From an uncultured Chitinophagaceae bacterium (GTDB taxonomy: Bacteria; Bacteroidota; Bacteroidia; Chitinophagales; Chitinophagaceae), in NCBI GenBank assembly GCA_946885665.1, contig CAMPGT010000142.1, positions 1-10,116 of the forward strand: DNA of 10,116 bases, in the 5' to 3' direction. A program made the position numbers and the translations under genes. A model generated the notes under the pieces. The model was not told the origin of the DNA. It made no database searches and worked only from the letters and a program-made list of their open reading frames with translations. Positions within the stretch are counted from its first letter, which is position 1. Each line of letters opens with the position of its first letter. This document shows, piece by piece, positions 1 to 7,684 of this stretch.

Positions 1-143
1 AGAATGAGGTTCTGACCCTGGTATATGTTTGCTCCCCTGATATCGATAATGCTGTCCGGCATATTCAATGGTTAGTTGATGACAAAAATATGAGAAATTA
101 TCAGGATGATGTTTTAAATTGTGTATTTCTAAGCGATTATTAA
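1..143 (+). CDS. 3' end of an unrecognised gene (partial)
   Basis: An open frame enters from the left edge (first complete codon at base 3) and ends at TAA 141-143, giving 46 C-terminal residues. The tail includes the stretches SPDIDNAVRHIQWLVDD and YQDDVLNCVFLSDY; it is polar, mildly acidic and has two cysteines, with no transmembrane segment. The residue composition looks like real protein rather than random translation, and the stop sits 28 nt before the next same-strand start, as expected for an upstream operon neighbour. I do not recognise the family from this fragment. It could also be an open frame by chance, since 47 codons is short. Confidence 0.55.
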   Translation, partial: NEVLTLVYVCSPDIDNAVRHIQWLVDDKNMRNYQDDVLNCVFLSDY

Positions 144-171
144 TCTGCGTGATGAAATGTTATGACTGCTT

Positions 172-3100
172 ATGCTGAGGATAGGTTTCGGACTGTTGCT
201 ATTGTTGTGTCTTAAGGGTTACGCCCAGGAACCGCTTCTCTATAACGGCCCTGAATACACGTCGTATTATCACGGATACAAAGGTCATCCCTTTCTTATT
301 TCTGATTCCCTTCACACGGGCTCCGTTCTTTACGATGGCATTCTCTACAAGAATGTGCGGATGGGTTATAATATCGCCGATGGGATTGTATATCTCCGCG
401 ATGCGCAGCAGGGATTCAATATGCAATTGCTGAACGAGAAGGTTTCCTGGTTCATCATTGAAGGACGCAGATTTGTCAATCTTCCGGCCCAGCAGAATTT
501 GGCCGCGGGTTATTATGAATTACTGTTCTACGGACACGTAAAAGCGTATGCTTCGCACAGTAAAAAACTGCAAATGGCGGTCAATTCCGATGAGCCGCTG
601 CATTTCGAACAATATACCAGCTATTATCTCGAACGGGCGAATAAGATTTATCCCATAAGCAATTTGGCATCGGTCACGGCGGCGCTTCGCGACAAAGCCG
701 ATGAGGTTAAAAAATTTGCGAAGAAGAACAAACTGAAAATGAAGCGGCGCCCGGCCATTTCGATCACGCGGATAGCCGATTTCTATGAGCGCAACACGAT
801 ATGGAAAGAACCGGTAACGGTCAGGACCGTGCAGATTGAACCGGAGAAGCCTGTGATACAGCAGTTGCCTTCACTCGATGAGAACAGGGTTTTTGAATTT
901 GGCGCCGCCCGCGATTCGTCTGCAAAATCTGCTGTAACGCTTGCGGGTTACATCAAAGATTCAAAGACCGGTGAATCCATCATCGGCGCCACCGTGTCTT
1001 CGGGCACGGCCACGGTGATGACGGACCAGTTCGGTTATTACGCCTTAACGCTCCCGAAGGGCCGGCACGAAATCGTTTATTCAAGCTCAGGTATGAAGGA
1101 TGTGCGACGGCAGATCATGCTGAACGAAGACGGCAAGCTCGATGTTGAACTGACGGGCGTGGTGGCGAGCCTTCGGGCGGTTGTGGTGGTGGCAGAAAAA
1201 AATTCCAATATTAAGAATACCCAAATGAGCGTGGAAAAGCTGGCGATGAAAACCATCCGCCAGGTGCCCGTGGTGTTCGGCGAGGCCGATGTGCTGCGCG
1301 TGGTGACCACGCTGCCCGGTGTGTCGTCGGCGGGAGAAGCCGGTACCGGCTTCAATGTGCGCGGAGGTTCCACCGACCAGAACCTGATACTGTTTAATGA
1401 GGCCACTATCTATAATCCTTCGCACGTATTCGGTTTCTTTTCCGCTTTCAACCCCGATGTCATCAAGTCGGTGGAGTTATATAAAAGCTCCATTCCGCAG
1501 CGGTATGGCGGGCGGTTGTCGTCGGTGCTCGATGTTGCCGTGCGTGAGGGCAACAGTAAAAAACTTTCCGGGACCGCCGGCATCGGGCCGCTAACGAGCA
1601 AGCTGGCGATCAACGGGCCGCTGTTTTCAGATAAAACCACTTTTGTTGCAGGCGTGCGCACCACCTATTCAAACTGGCTGCTCCGCACCTTAAATAATGC
1701 GTACACCGACAGCCGCGCATCGTTTTACGACGCCACGCTGAATATCAACCACGAGATCAACGACAACAACGACGTGTATCTCTCCACCTACCTGAGCAAC
1801 GATGAATTCAGGCTCAATAGCGACACGACTTATTCCTACGGAAATACCAACTGGAACGTCAGGTGGAAGCACATCTTCAATAACAAGCTATACATGGTGA
1901 TCACCGGCGGCCAGGATCAATACAAATATTCCGTACGCAATAAAGAGGTGCCCGAAAATGCGTTCAGGCTCGGATTCGACATCCGGCAATCCCACTTCAG
2001 AACGGATTTCAGTTACTCGCCAAATAACAGTCATTCACTCGACTTTGGCATAAACAGCATCTACTATCAATTGCGGCCCGGCTCGTATGAACCGAATGCT
2101 GAGAAGTCGCTCGTAATACCCGACCGGTTGCAAAACGAGCAGGCGCTGGAAACGGCTTTTTACCTGGGCGACACTTACAGGGTGAACGATAACCTGGCCG
2201 TAAATGCCGGCATCCGTTATTCCATTTTCAATTTCCTCGGACCGCAAACAGTGTATCAGTATTTGCCGGGTATGCCCAAAGACACTTCCACCATCAGTGA
2301 TTCTGTTTACTATGGTAACGGAAAAGTGGTCAAAACCTATCATGCACCGGAGTTCCGTTTGTCGGCGCGGTACAGTCTTACCGATCATTCATCCGTTAAG
2401 CTCAGCTTCAATACAACACGGCAGTATATTCACATGCTGTCCAATACCACCATCATCTCGCCAACAGATACCTGGAAACTCAGCGATGTGGACATCAAAC
2501 CGCAGGAAGGAACGCAATGGTCGGCCGGCTACTACCACAATTTCAGGAACAACTCGATCGAAACTTCGGTGGAACTGTATTACAAGACCATCAAAAATAT
2601 GCTCGACTACAAAAGCGGTGCAAAGCTTATCATGAACCGGCACATTGCCACTGATGTTATCAGCGCAAAAGGGAAATCGTATGGCGCCGAGCTGATGATC
2701 AAAAAAGTATCCGGCAAGCTCAATGGCTGGATCAGCTACACCTATTCGAGAACGATGCTGCAACAAAACGATCCTGCCGCCGGTGAACTCATCAACCGTG
2801 GCGAATATTATCCCGCTTCGTTCGACAAACCGCACAACGTTAATGTCATCGCCAATTACCGGTTCACGCACCGCTTCAGCGTGTCGGTGAATACCGTGTA
2901 CACCACCGGCCGCCCCATCACCATTCCCATTGCCATATTCCAGCAGGGTGGCGCCGAGCGCGTGTATTATTCCGACAGGAACCAATATCGCATCCCGGAT
3001 TATTTCCGCGCCGACCTGTCGTTCACGTATGAGGGCAATCATAAAGTAAACCAGCGCACCCATAATTCATGGTCGTTGGGAGTCTATAATGTTACCGCGA

Positions 3101-3213
3101 GAAAAAATCCCTACTCCGTTTATTTCAGGCAGGAAAGTGGCATCATCAAGGGTTACCAGCTATCGATCTTCGGAACGATACTACCCTTTATCACCTTAAA
3201 CATCAAATTTTGA
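172..3213 (+). CDS. TonB-dependent outer-membrane receptor with carboxypeptidase-regulatory-like domain
   Basis: A 1013-aa receptor of the outer membrane that would import a ligand using TonB/ExbBD energy; the ligand cannot be told from sequence. Residues 1-19 are a signal peptide (Leu-rich core, ending GYAQ). Residues about 20-210 form an extra N-terminal region, ending in a lysine-rich stretch near 175-193. A CarboxypepD_reg-like beta domain spans about 255-340 (it starts VTLAGYIKDSKTGESIIGAT). The plug spans about 350-465 and holds the typical FNVRGGSTDQNLILFN segment at 394-409 and RYGGRLSSVLDV. The remainder is the barrel, and the protein ends in phenylalanine (FITLNIKF), as expected for BAM-assembled proteins. 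The ATG at 172 is the first possible ATG, because an in-frame TGA lies at 163-165. Its TGA stop overlaps the next gene's ATG by one base, so it heads an operon with the DUF4249 lipoprotein and the plug-like protein. No STN domain is apparent. Confidence 0.95.
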   Translation: MLRIGFGLLLLLCLKGYAQEPLLYNGPEYTSYYHGYKGHPFLISDSLHTGSVLYDGILYKNVRMGYNIADGIVYLRDAQQGFNMQLLNEKVSWFIIEGRRFVNLPAQQNLAAGYYELLFYGHVKAYASHSKKLQMAVNSDEPLHFEQYTSYYLERANKIYPISNLASVTAALRDKADEVKKFAKKNKLKMKRRPAISITRIADFYERNTIWKEPVTVRTVQIEPEKPVIQQLPSLDENRVFEFGAARDSSAKSAVTLAGYIKDSKTGESIIGATVSSGTATVMTDQFGYYALTLPKGRHEIVYSSSGMKDVRRQIMLNEDGKLDVELTGVVASLRAVVVVAEKNSNIKNTQMSVEKLAMKTIRQVPVVFGEADVLRVVTTLPGVSSAGEAGTGFNVRGGSTDQNLILFNEATIYNPSHVFGFFSAFNPDVIKSVELYKSSIPQRYGGRLSSVLDVAVREGNSKKLSGTAGIGPLTSKLAINGPLFSDKTTFVAGVRTTYSNWLLRTLNNAYTDSRASFYDATLNINHEINDNNDVYLSTYLSNDEFRLNSDTTYSYGNTNWNVRWKHIFNNKLYMVITGGQDQYKYSVRNKEVPENAFRLGFDIRQSHFRTDFSYSPNNSHSLDFGINSIYYQLRPGSYEPNAEKSLVIPDRLQNEQALETAFYLGDTYRVNDNLAVNAGIRYSIFNFLGPQTVYQYLPGMPKDTSTISDSVYYGNGKVVKTYHAPEFRLSARYSLTDHSSVKLSFNTTRQYIHMLSNTTIISPTDTWKLSDVDIKPQEGTQWSAGYYHNFRNNSIETSVELYYKTIKNMLDYKSGAKLIMNRHIATDVISAKGKSYGAELMIKKVSGKLNGWISYTYSRTMLQQNDPAAGELINRGEYYPASFDKPHNVNVIANYRFTHRFSVSVNTVYTTGRPITIPIAIFQQGGAERVYYSDRNQYRIPDYFRADLSFTYEGNHKVNQRTHNSWSLGVYNVTARKNPYSVYFRQESGIIKGYQLSIFGTILPFITLNIKF

Positions 3214-4331
3214 TGAAGCAAAAGGCCCTGTATATCATCACCCTAATTATGCTTGCTGCGAGCGCGTGCATAAAGCCGTTCGAATCACCAAAGTCGGCAC
3301 AGGACCTTGGTTTCCTGGTGGTGGACGGTACCATTAATATCGGCGCGCCAACAACGGTGAGGTTAACGCGCACCAAAAATATTTCAGACGATCATTTCAA
3401 TACGCCCGAACTGAATGCGAGCGTGTTTATTGAAAGTGAATCCGGACAGGTGTACAATTTTCAAGGCGACAGCGCCGGTTATTATAGCTCTGGGGGCTAC
3501 CCGGTTTCTTTCAACGATAAATACCGGTTGAAAATTGAAACCAAATCCGGCGAGCAGGTTGCCTCTGATTTTGTTGAGGCGAAGCAGTCTCCGCCGATAG
3601 ACAGTGTAAACTGGGTACAGAATAATGAAGTTTATATTTATGTAAATACACACGACCCTTCGAATAACACGCGCTACTACCGCTGGGTATATGAAGAAAC
3701 CAGCCAGTACCAGTCGCATTATGATTCTTATGCCGATTTCATTGACGGACAGATCGTGTATCTCACCGACGAGCAAATGAGATATAATTGCTATAAATAT
3801 TATAACTCTACGGATATTATTTTGGGTTCGTCCACAGCGCTGTCGGATGATGTGATCAAAAGCAGGTTGATCAATATTGTTCCGAACGACAATAGCAAAA
3901 TAAGCGTGCGGTACAGCATTCTCGTTAAGCAGTTTGCGCTTACGCAGGAGGCGTATAACTACTGGCAAATGCTCAAGCAAAACAGCGAGCAAACGGGAAA
4001 CGTATTTGATCCGCAGCCCTCCCAACTGGTGGGCAACATCCACAGCATCACCGATCCCGGCCGGCCGGTTCTGGGGTATGTTTCGGCATCGTCCGTATCG
4101 GAGCAAAGACTGTTCATACGTTGGCAGGACCTGGAAGACAGGCGGGATCCGCAGGCAGGAATGCGATGTGATGAAAAATTCATTTCGTTTGAGCAGGCTG
4201 CTGAATATCTTACAGACCGCGAAAAATACAGGATAGCCTATTTTACCCAGGGCGCAATCGTGATTGCCAGGATGCTTTGCGTCGATTGCACGCTGAGAGG
4301 AGGAACCAACGTTAAACCCGCATACTGGTAA
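3213..4331 (+). CDS. DUF4249-family outer-membrane lipoprotein
   Basis: A 372-aa predicted lipoprotein. Counting from the ATG at 3213, the first 18 residues are a signal peptide ending at a lipobox-like ASAC, with the acylated cysteine at 19. An early beta-sandwich-like part follows (LVVDGTINIGAPTTVRLTRT, then a segment with ASVFIESESG and GYYSSGGYPV), resembling the DUF4249 N-terminus. The C-terminus has Cys319 and the family-typical ending with Cys356-x-x-Cys359, GG and a terminal KPAYW. DUF4249 genes in Bacteroidota are commonly found directly after TonB-dependent receptors, as here, so a role as a surface partner of that receptor, analogous to SusD, is an inference; the biochemical function is unknown. 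A TTG at 3210 is in frame, but the ATG at 3213, which overlaps the receptor's stop as TGATG, is preferred because it gives translational coupling. Confidence 0.92.
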   Translation: MKQKALYIITLIMLAASACIKPFESPKSAQDLGFLVVDGTINIGAPTTVRLTRTKNISDDHFNTPELNASVFIESESGQVYNFQGDSAGYYSSGGYPVSFNDKYRLKIETKSGEQVASDFVEAKQSPPIDSVNWVQNNEVYIYVNTHDPSNNTRYYRWVYEETSQYQSHYDSYADFIDGQIVYLTDEQMRYNCYKYYNSTDIILGSSTALSDDVIKSRLINIVPNDNSKISVRYSILVKQFALTQEAYNYWQMLKQNSEQTGNVFDPQPSQLVGNIHSITDPGRPVLGYVSASSVSEQRLFIRWQDLEDRRDPQAGMRCDEKFISFEQAAEYLTDREKYRIAYFTQGAIVIARMLCVDCTLRGGTNVKPAYW

Positions 4332-5107
4332 TGAAAGCCGCGATCATATTATTTATCTGTTTTTCTATTCTAAGCGCTGCAACGGCACAATCGGGCGTGG
4401 TGCCCGTTTTTTCGAGCGGCAATTATTACCAGGTACGGGCACAGCTAATCGAAAAATCTTCTGGTCTGCCCGCCGTTGGCGTTCACGCTTTTGTTTCCGT
4501 TCCCGGGCCCTGGTTCCAGTTCAATACTGCCACCAGTGACCAATCCGGAACGTTGACCTTTGTGTTGAAGAATATGGACCAGCCGGCGCAGTTGATCTTT
4601 CAAACCGGCGCAAAAGCTGACTCGACTTATCTTTTTCATCTTGACCCCGATTTTGTAAAACCACATCCATTGCCGGCGGGAACGGATTCTTTCCCTGTTT
4701 ATGATACAACGCGGTTTTATGGCCGGCCCGATAAAACCTATTTGCTCGACGCCTATACCCGCTTTCCGACGATGGAAGAAGTGTTCAGGGAATTTGTTTT
4801 TGAAGTGAGGGCCCGGAAAAGCGGAACCGACTTTCAACTTTCAGTGCTGGATGTGCCATACAGAACCTACTTTGAAAAAAAACCGCTGGTACTGCTCGAC
4901 GGTATTCCCATAGACGACATGAACCAGGTGATGGCGCTCGATCCCCTGAAATTGCAGAAGATCGAAGTTGTTGGCCACAAATATTATTACGGATCAATGG
5001 TGTTCACAGGCATCATCAGTCTTTTTAGCTACAAGGGCGACCTGGCAGGATATACACTTCCCGCAGGGGCTATGGTGAAAGATTTTGACGGAAGGATAGC
5101 AAAATAA
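4331..5107 (+). CDS. Secreted protein with Ig-like region and barrel-less TonB plug-like domain
   Basis: A 258-aa protein with a signal peptide (residues 1-19, ending SAATA before Gln20). Residues about 33-92 look like a beta-sandwich of the carboxypeptidase-regulatory or macroglobulin type (VRAQLIEKSSGLPAVGVHAF, then TSDQSGTLTF). Residues about 142-237 resemble the plug-like domain of large Bacteroidota MG2/plug proteins: YTRFPTMEEVFREF at 142, PLVLLDGIPIDD at 185, LDPLKLQKIEVVGHKYYYG and FTGIISLFSYKGD at 225-237. No barrel follows and the protein ends shortly after, so it is far shorter than the large multidomain relatives I recall. The ATG overlaps the previous TAA by one base (TAATG), placing it in the receptor/DUF4249 operon as its last gene. 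It may dock on the receptor or lipoprotein at the inner face of the outer membrane; that is inference. An alternative reading is a remnant of a longer ancestor, but the frame is clean. Confidence 0.85.
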   Translation: MKAAIILFICFSILSAATAQSGVVPVFSSGNYYQVRAQLIEKSSGLPAVGVHAFVSVPGPWFQFNTATSDQSGTLTFVLKNMDQPAQLIFQTGAKADSTYLFHLDPDFVKPHPLPAGTDSFPVYDTTRFYGRPDKTYLLDAYTRFPTMEEVFREFVFEVRARKSGTDFQLSVLDVPYRTYFEKKPLVLLDGIPIDDMNQVMALDPLKLQKIEVVGHKYYYGSMVFTGIISLFSYKGDLAGYTLPAGAMVKDFDGRIAK

Positions 5108-5132
5108 AAAAACCCCGCAGCAAACTGCGGGG
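5106..5132. terminator. Hairpin terminator after the receptor operon
   Basis: A perfect 8-bp GC-rich stem (CCCCGCAG 5113-5120, loop CAAA, CTGCGGGG 5125-5132) begins five bases after the stop codon of the plug-like gene. It is preceded by seven A's (5106-5112) but followed on the + strand only by TAATTACTTC. Textbook intrinsic-terminator geometry (stem then U-run) therefore exists for transcripts coming from the right on the minus strand. By position it most likely ends the + strand operon, possibly with less efficient release, and may act in both directions. Confidence 0.75.
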
Positions 5133-5560
5133 TAATTACTTCACTGTGTTTAGGGTCATGCTACAGTGGTCTTCCAATGTGGGTACAGACATCGGATTTT
5201 TTTGTTTTTCATAGAACCGGATCTGGTCTTTCGGATAATAGGATCAAATTTTTCAAGGATTGGATTGGGTACGGATCAATTGGACTTTTGGACTATTGGA
5301 TTGTTTTGACAGGGCAAATATCTGATGAATGTGAATAACGAAAAAGCATTTTCCCCTTCTTTTCCACAATGTTCATATTAATTTTAAAATGAGCTAAATG
5401 CTTATACTTATGCCTGTTATTTCTACTATGTAGCTTCTTCGGAAATTTACGATAGGCGATATGTGTCTTTCACGGTTTTGGGGCATGGTTTTGACTGTAA
5501 CCGATATATATTAATTTGGCGAGCGGTTGCAATAATGTTTGCGGTTGCCAGTTTAGCTTT
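5133..5560. other. Gene-free intergenic stretch
   Basis: About 430 nt without a supportable gene on either strand. It is AT-richer than the flanking genes. It contains the GGAY-rich repeat (5194-5303) and, near the right end, weak promoter-like matches for the DUF5723 gene: TTAATTTG at 5511-5518 differs by one base from TAnnTTTG, with a TTTG at 5490-5493, but the 17-nt gap is shorter than the usual 19-21. I see no tRNA, riboswitch or IS end here. Confidence 0.6.
5194..5303 (+). repeat. Degenerate GGAT/GGAC-rich repeat
   Basis: Within 110 nt the tetramer GGAT or GGAC occurs ten times (starting at 5194, 5219, 5233, 5241, 5257, 5262, 5273, 5282, 5290 and 5298). The last part reads as an imperfect array of TTGGAT/TTGGACT units. 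The spacing is irregular (5 to 25 nt, about 8 at the 3' end), so this is a decayed or low-complexity repeat rather than a structured array. No function can be assigned. Confidence 0.4.
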
Positions 5561-5593
5561 AGGAGGGAAAAGATAATGGACATTTGTACTTAA
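5561..5593 (+). promoter_or_regulatory. AGGAGG plus 5-codon mini-ORF leading into the DUF5723 gene
   Basis: A perfect AGGAGG lies at 5561-5566, unusual for this phylum. It is ideally spaced (9 nt) not to the main gene but to an ATG at 5576, which opens a 5-codon frame (MDICT) ending in TAA 5591-5593. That stop overlaps the main gene's ATG at 5593 as TAATG. The arrangement would let ribosomes load on the mini-ORF and re-start on the main gene. The alternative is direct initiation at TTG 5584 or ATG 5593. Confidence 0.4.
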
Positions 5594-7017
5594 TGAATTA
5601 CCGATTTCTGTTAATATTACTGGCGTACGGGTTTGCAGGCAAAACGTATGCGCAAGATTATTCCGCGATTCATGGCTCGTCGTATTTTGGTAGTTTGGGC
5701 GTGTATAATAATCCCTCTTCAATATTGGGCACACCCTACAAATGGGACCTTACACTGACCGGCCTGCAGTATCAAACGATCACCAATGCCGTAAGGGGCC
5801 CTAATTTCCCGCTTATCCTCTCACCTTCCGGCAATTTTTACGCGGCGAATGGGAATTATAAAAGAGATGTCGATGCAGGTTTCAACGTTCGTTTTTTGAA
5901 TTTCCGTTATTCACTGAACAACCGGCATGCTTTTGCATTTGGACTCAACTTTCGCGGCTATGTAAATGGTAATACCAGTACCATTAACTACACCGATTCT
6001 GTTATTGGCCCCAGAACATTTTTGTCGTTGAATACTGAAAACGGTAATATCAGCGCAAATGCGGCAACCAGTACATGGATGGAACTGTACGGCACGTATG
6101 CCATCACTGTCAAAGATGATGCAGTGTCGACTCTCAACGCGGGCGCATCGCTCAAAATCATGAAAGGAATGGCCGGAGGGTTTGGGAAAGTGAACAATGT
6201 AGGCGTTGAAAGAGTAACCACGCCCGGAGAACCGACCGTCTATAAAATCTTGGCCGGCGATGCAACCTATGGCTATTCCGATAACCTGGGCGATTTCGAG
6301 AACGTGAGCGCGGGTGATTTTTTGTCGGGTGCGGGAACCGGTTTTGCTTTTGACGTGGGCGTGGAATATGTCATCAAGTCGCAGGCCGTTGCCAATTTTT
6401 ATGATGAAATGCCTTTAACCGACTACGATTGGAAAATAGGCGTTTCATTGCTCGACCTCGGCTGGAACAATTATGCGTACAGCAACCAGAGCCGTTCGAT
6501 TTCGACCCTGAAGCCCGAAATTTCGAGCACCACCCTTACCGAGAAGTTTGCCAGCGTAAGGAGCATCGATACGTTCAATGACAGCCTGGCAACGATTGTC
6601 GAGAACAGTGAAACCCTTACGGGGAAATTCAGCATCAGCAACCCCGCGAGGGCCGTCGTGAATGTTGACCGGTACCTGTCCGGAAATTTTTATGTCAATG
6701 GTGAACTAAGCATTAATCTTTCATCGGGCAAAGGGGATAAAGCTGCGGTAGCAGGTTCAAAATTGCTGACCGTTACGCCACGTTGGGAAAAGCGCACCCT
6801 GGGATTTTATTTACCCGTGCAATACAACCGCCATGGTAATTTTTGGATTGGCGGTGCGGTGAAGGCGGGGCCGCTGCTGTTTGGCACCCATAACCTGCTC
6901 AATATATTTTCGAAGAATAAGTACATCGGTGGCGGCGCCTACCTGGCCATTATCATTCGTCCAATGAATTTTATTCGCGATGCACGGCTGAAGCAGTATG
7001 AATGTCCGGAGATGTAA
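5593..7017 (+). CDS. DUF5723-like outer-membrane beta-barrel protein
   Basis: A 474-aa predicted outer-membrane protein from the ATG at 5593. Residues 1 to about 21 form a signal peptide (MNYRFLLILLAYGF, ending KTYAQ). The mature start (YSAIHGSSYFGSLGVYNNPSSI) carries the short-repeat and NPSS pattern typical of Bacteroidota PorP/DUF5723 barrels. The rest is rich in alternating hydrophobic/aromatic strands with Gly and Asn turns (for example FNVRFLNFRYSLNNRHAFAF), and a GGFGKVNNVG-type loop lies near residue 200. The family's role is unknown; related barrels occur in adhesion, gliding and type IX secretion settings, but nothing here ties it to those. A TTG at 5584 would add three residues; the ATG is preferred because of the signal peptide and the TAATG overlap with the mini-ORF. 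It is monocistronic, and its stop abuts the stop of the convergent response-regulator gene. Confidence 0.85.
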   Translation: MNYRFLLILLAYGFAGKTYAQDYSAIHGSSYFGSLGVYNNPSSILGTPYKWDLTLTGLQYQTITNAVRGPNFPLILSPSGNFYAANGNYKRDVDAGFNVRFLNFRYSLNNRHAFAFGLNFRGYVNGNTSTINYTDSVIGPRTFLSLNTENGNISANAATSTWMELYGTYAITVKDDAVSTLNAGASLKIMKGMAGGFGKVNNVGVERVTTPGEPTVYKILAGDATYGYSDNLGDFENVSAGDFLSGAGTGFAFDVGVEYVIKSQAVANFYDEMPLTDYDWKIGVSLLDLGWNNYAYSNQSRSISTLKPEISSTTLTEKFASVRSIDTFNDSLATIVENSETLTGKFSISNPARAVVNVDRYLSGNFYVNGELSINLSSGKGDKAAVAGSKLLTVTPRWEKRTLGFYLPVQYNRHGNFWIGGAVKAGPLLFGTHNLLNIFSKNKYIGGGAYLAIIIRPMNFIRDARLKQYECPEM

Positions 7018-7680
7018 TTATTCGTATTCCTGAACCTTGAATAGGTCGTTTTTGATGGCATAGATGACGATGCCGGTGGTGCCCTTCACGTCCATCTTAT
7101 CTTTTATGCGCTGCCGGTATTCTTCAACGGTTCGCATGCTCAGGTGCAGCTCATCTCCTATCTCTTTACTTGTTTTTTCTTCGCAAATCAGGCGGATGAT
7201 ATCTTTTTCCTTCTGCGAAAAAAATATTTTCTCTTTGGCCTTTGGACCAAACTGGCTGCCGCCAATGAGGCGTGCCAGTTTCATCGAAGTAGATTTGCAA
7301 TAGTAGGGCTGCCCGCGGTAAACGGAATGTATTGCGTCGATGATCTCGGATTTGTGTGCATTTTTGATCAGGTAGCCGGTGGCGCCGGCATTGAGCATAT
7401 CAACGATCAGGTTGTCCTGGTTGAACATTGACAGTGCGATAATGCGTACTGTTGAAAAATAACGTGTGATGAGGGTGGCTGCCTCTATGCCGTCCATTAC
7501 GGGCATCATGATATCGGTGAGGATGACATCGGGTGGTTGTTCCCGGCAGCAGGCAACGAGTTCCTTCCCATTCGATGCTTCTCCGATCACTTCGAGCCCG
7601 GGAGATTTTTCCAGCAGCGTTTTCAGTCCGTCCCTGTAAACTTCATGATCATCTGCTATAAGCAACTGAATACGGTCCAT
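7018..7680 (-). CDS. NarL/LuxR-family response regulator transcription factor
   Basis: A 220-aa DNA-binding response regulator. The receiver domain spans about 3-120, with acidic pair Asp10-Asp11, phospho-acceptor Asp56 (in LTDIMMP), Ser84 (IALSMF) and Lys106 (YLIKNA), so all the usual switch residues are present. A LuxR-type HTH spans about 153-212 (FSQKEKDIIRLICEEKTSKE, then LSMRTVEEYRQRIKDKM). An in-frame upstream extension to 7740 is rejected: ATG 7680 gives the canonical MDRIQLLIADDHE start, and the extra residues overlap the kinase gene. The start lies 4 nt after the stop of the kinase gene, so the pair is co-transcribed and the kinase is the expected phosphodonor. Last gene of a four-gene minus-strand operon. 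Target genes are unknown; a palindrome upstream of the operon is a candidate autoregulatory site. Confidence 0.96.
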   Translation of the reverse strand: MDRIQLLIADDHEVYRDGLKTLLEKSPGLEVIGEASNGKELVACCREQPPDVILTDIMMPVMDGIEAATLITRYFSTVRIIALSMFNQDNLIVDMLNAGATGYLIKNAHKSEIIDAIHSVYRGQPYYCKSTSMKLARLIGGSQFGPKAKEKIFFSQKEKDIIRLICEEKTSKEIGDELHLSMRTVEEYRQRIKDKMDVKGTTGIVIYAIKNDLFKVQEYE

Positions 7681-7684
7681 GTTC

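Noticed and set aside
2389..3063. 224-aa minus-strand open frame inside the receptor gene
   Set aside because: Fully antisense to the receptor barrel, whose protein features are unmistakable; the long open antisense frame follows from codon bias.
5194..5303. GGA-rich stretch as a CsrA/RsmA-type RNA-binding target
   Set aside because: The GGA motifs are not displayed in hairpin loops I can see, and CsrA is not typical of Bacteroidota.
5447..5734. 95-aa minus-strand open frame across the start of the DUF5723 gene
   Set aside because: Half of it is antisense to the signal peptide and N-terminus of a clear gene; its composition is low in recognisable structure and no start signal is seen.
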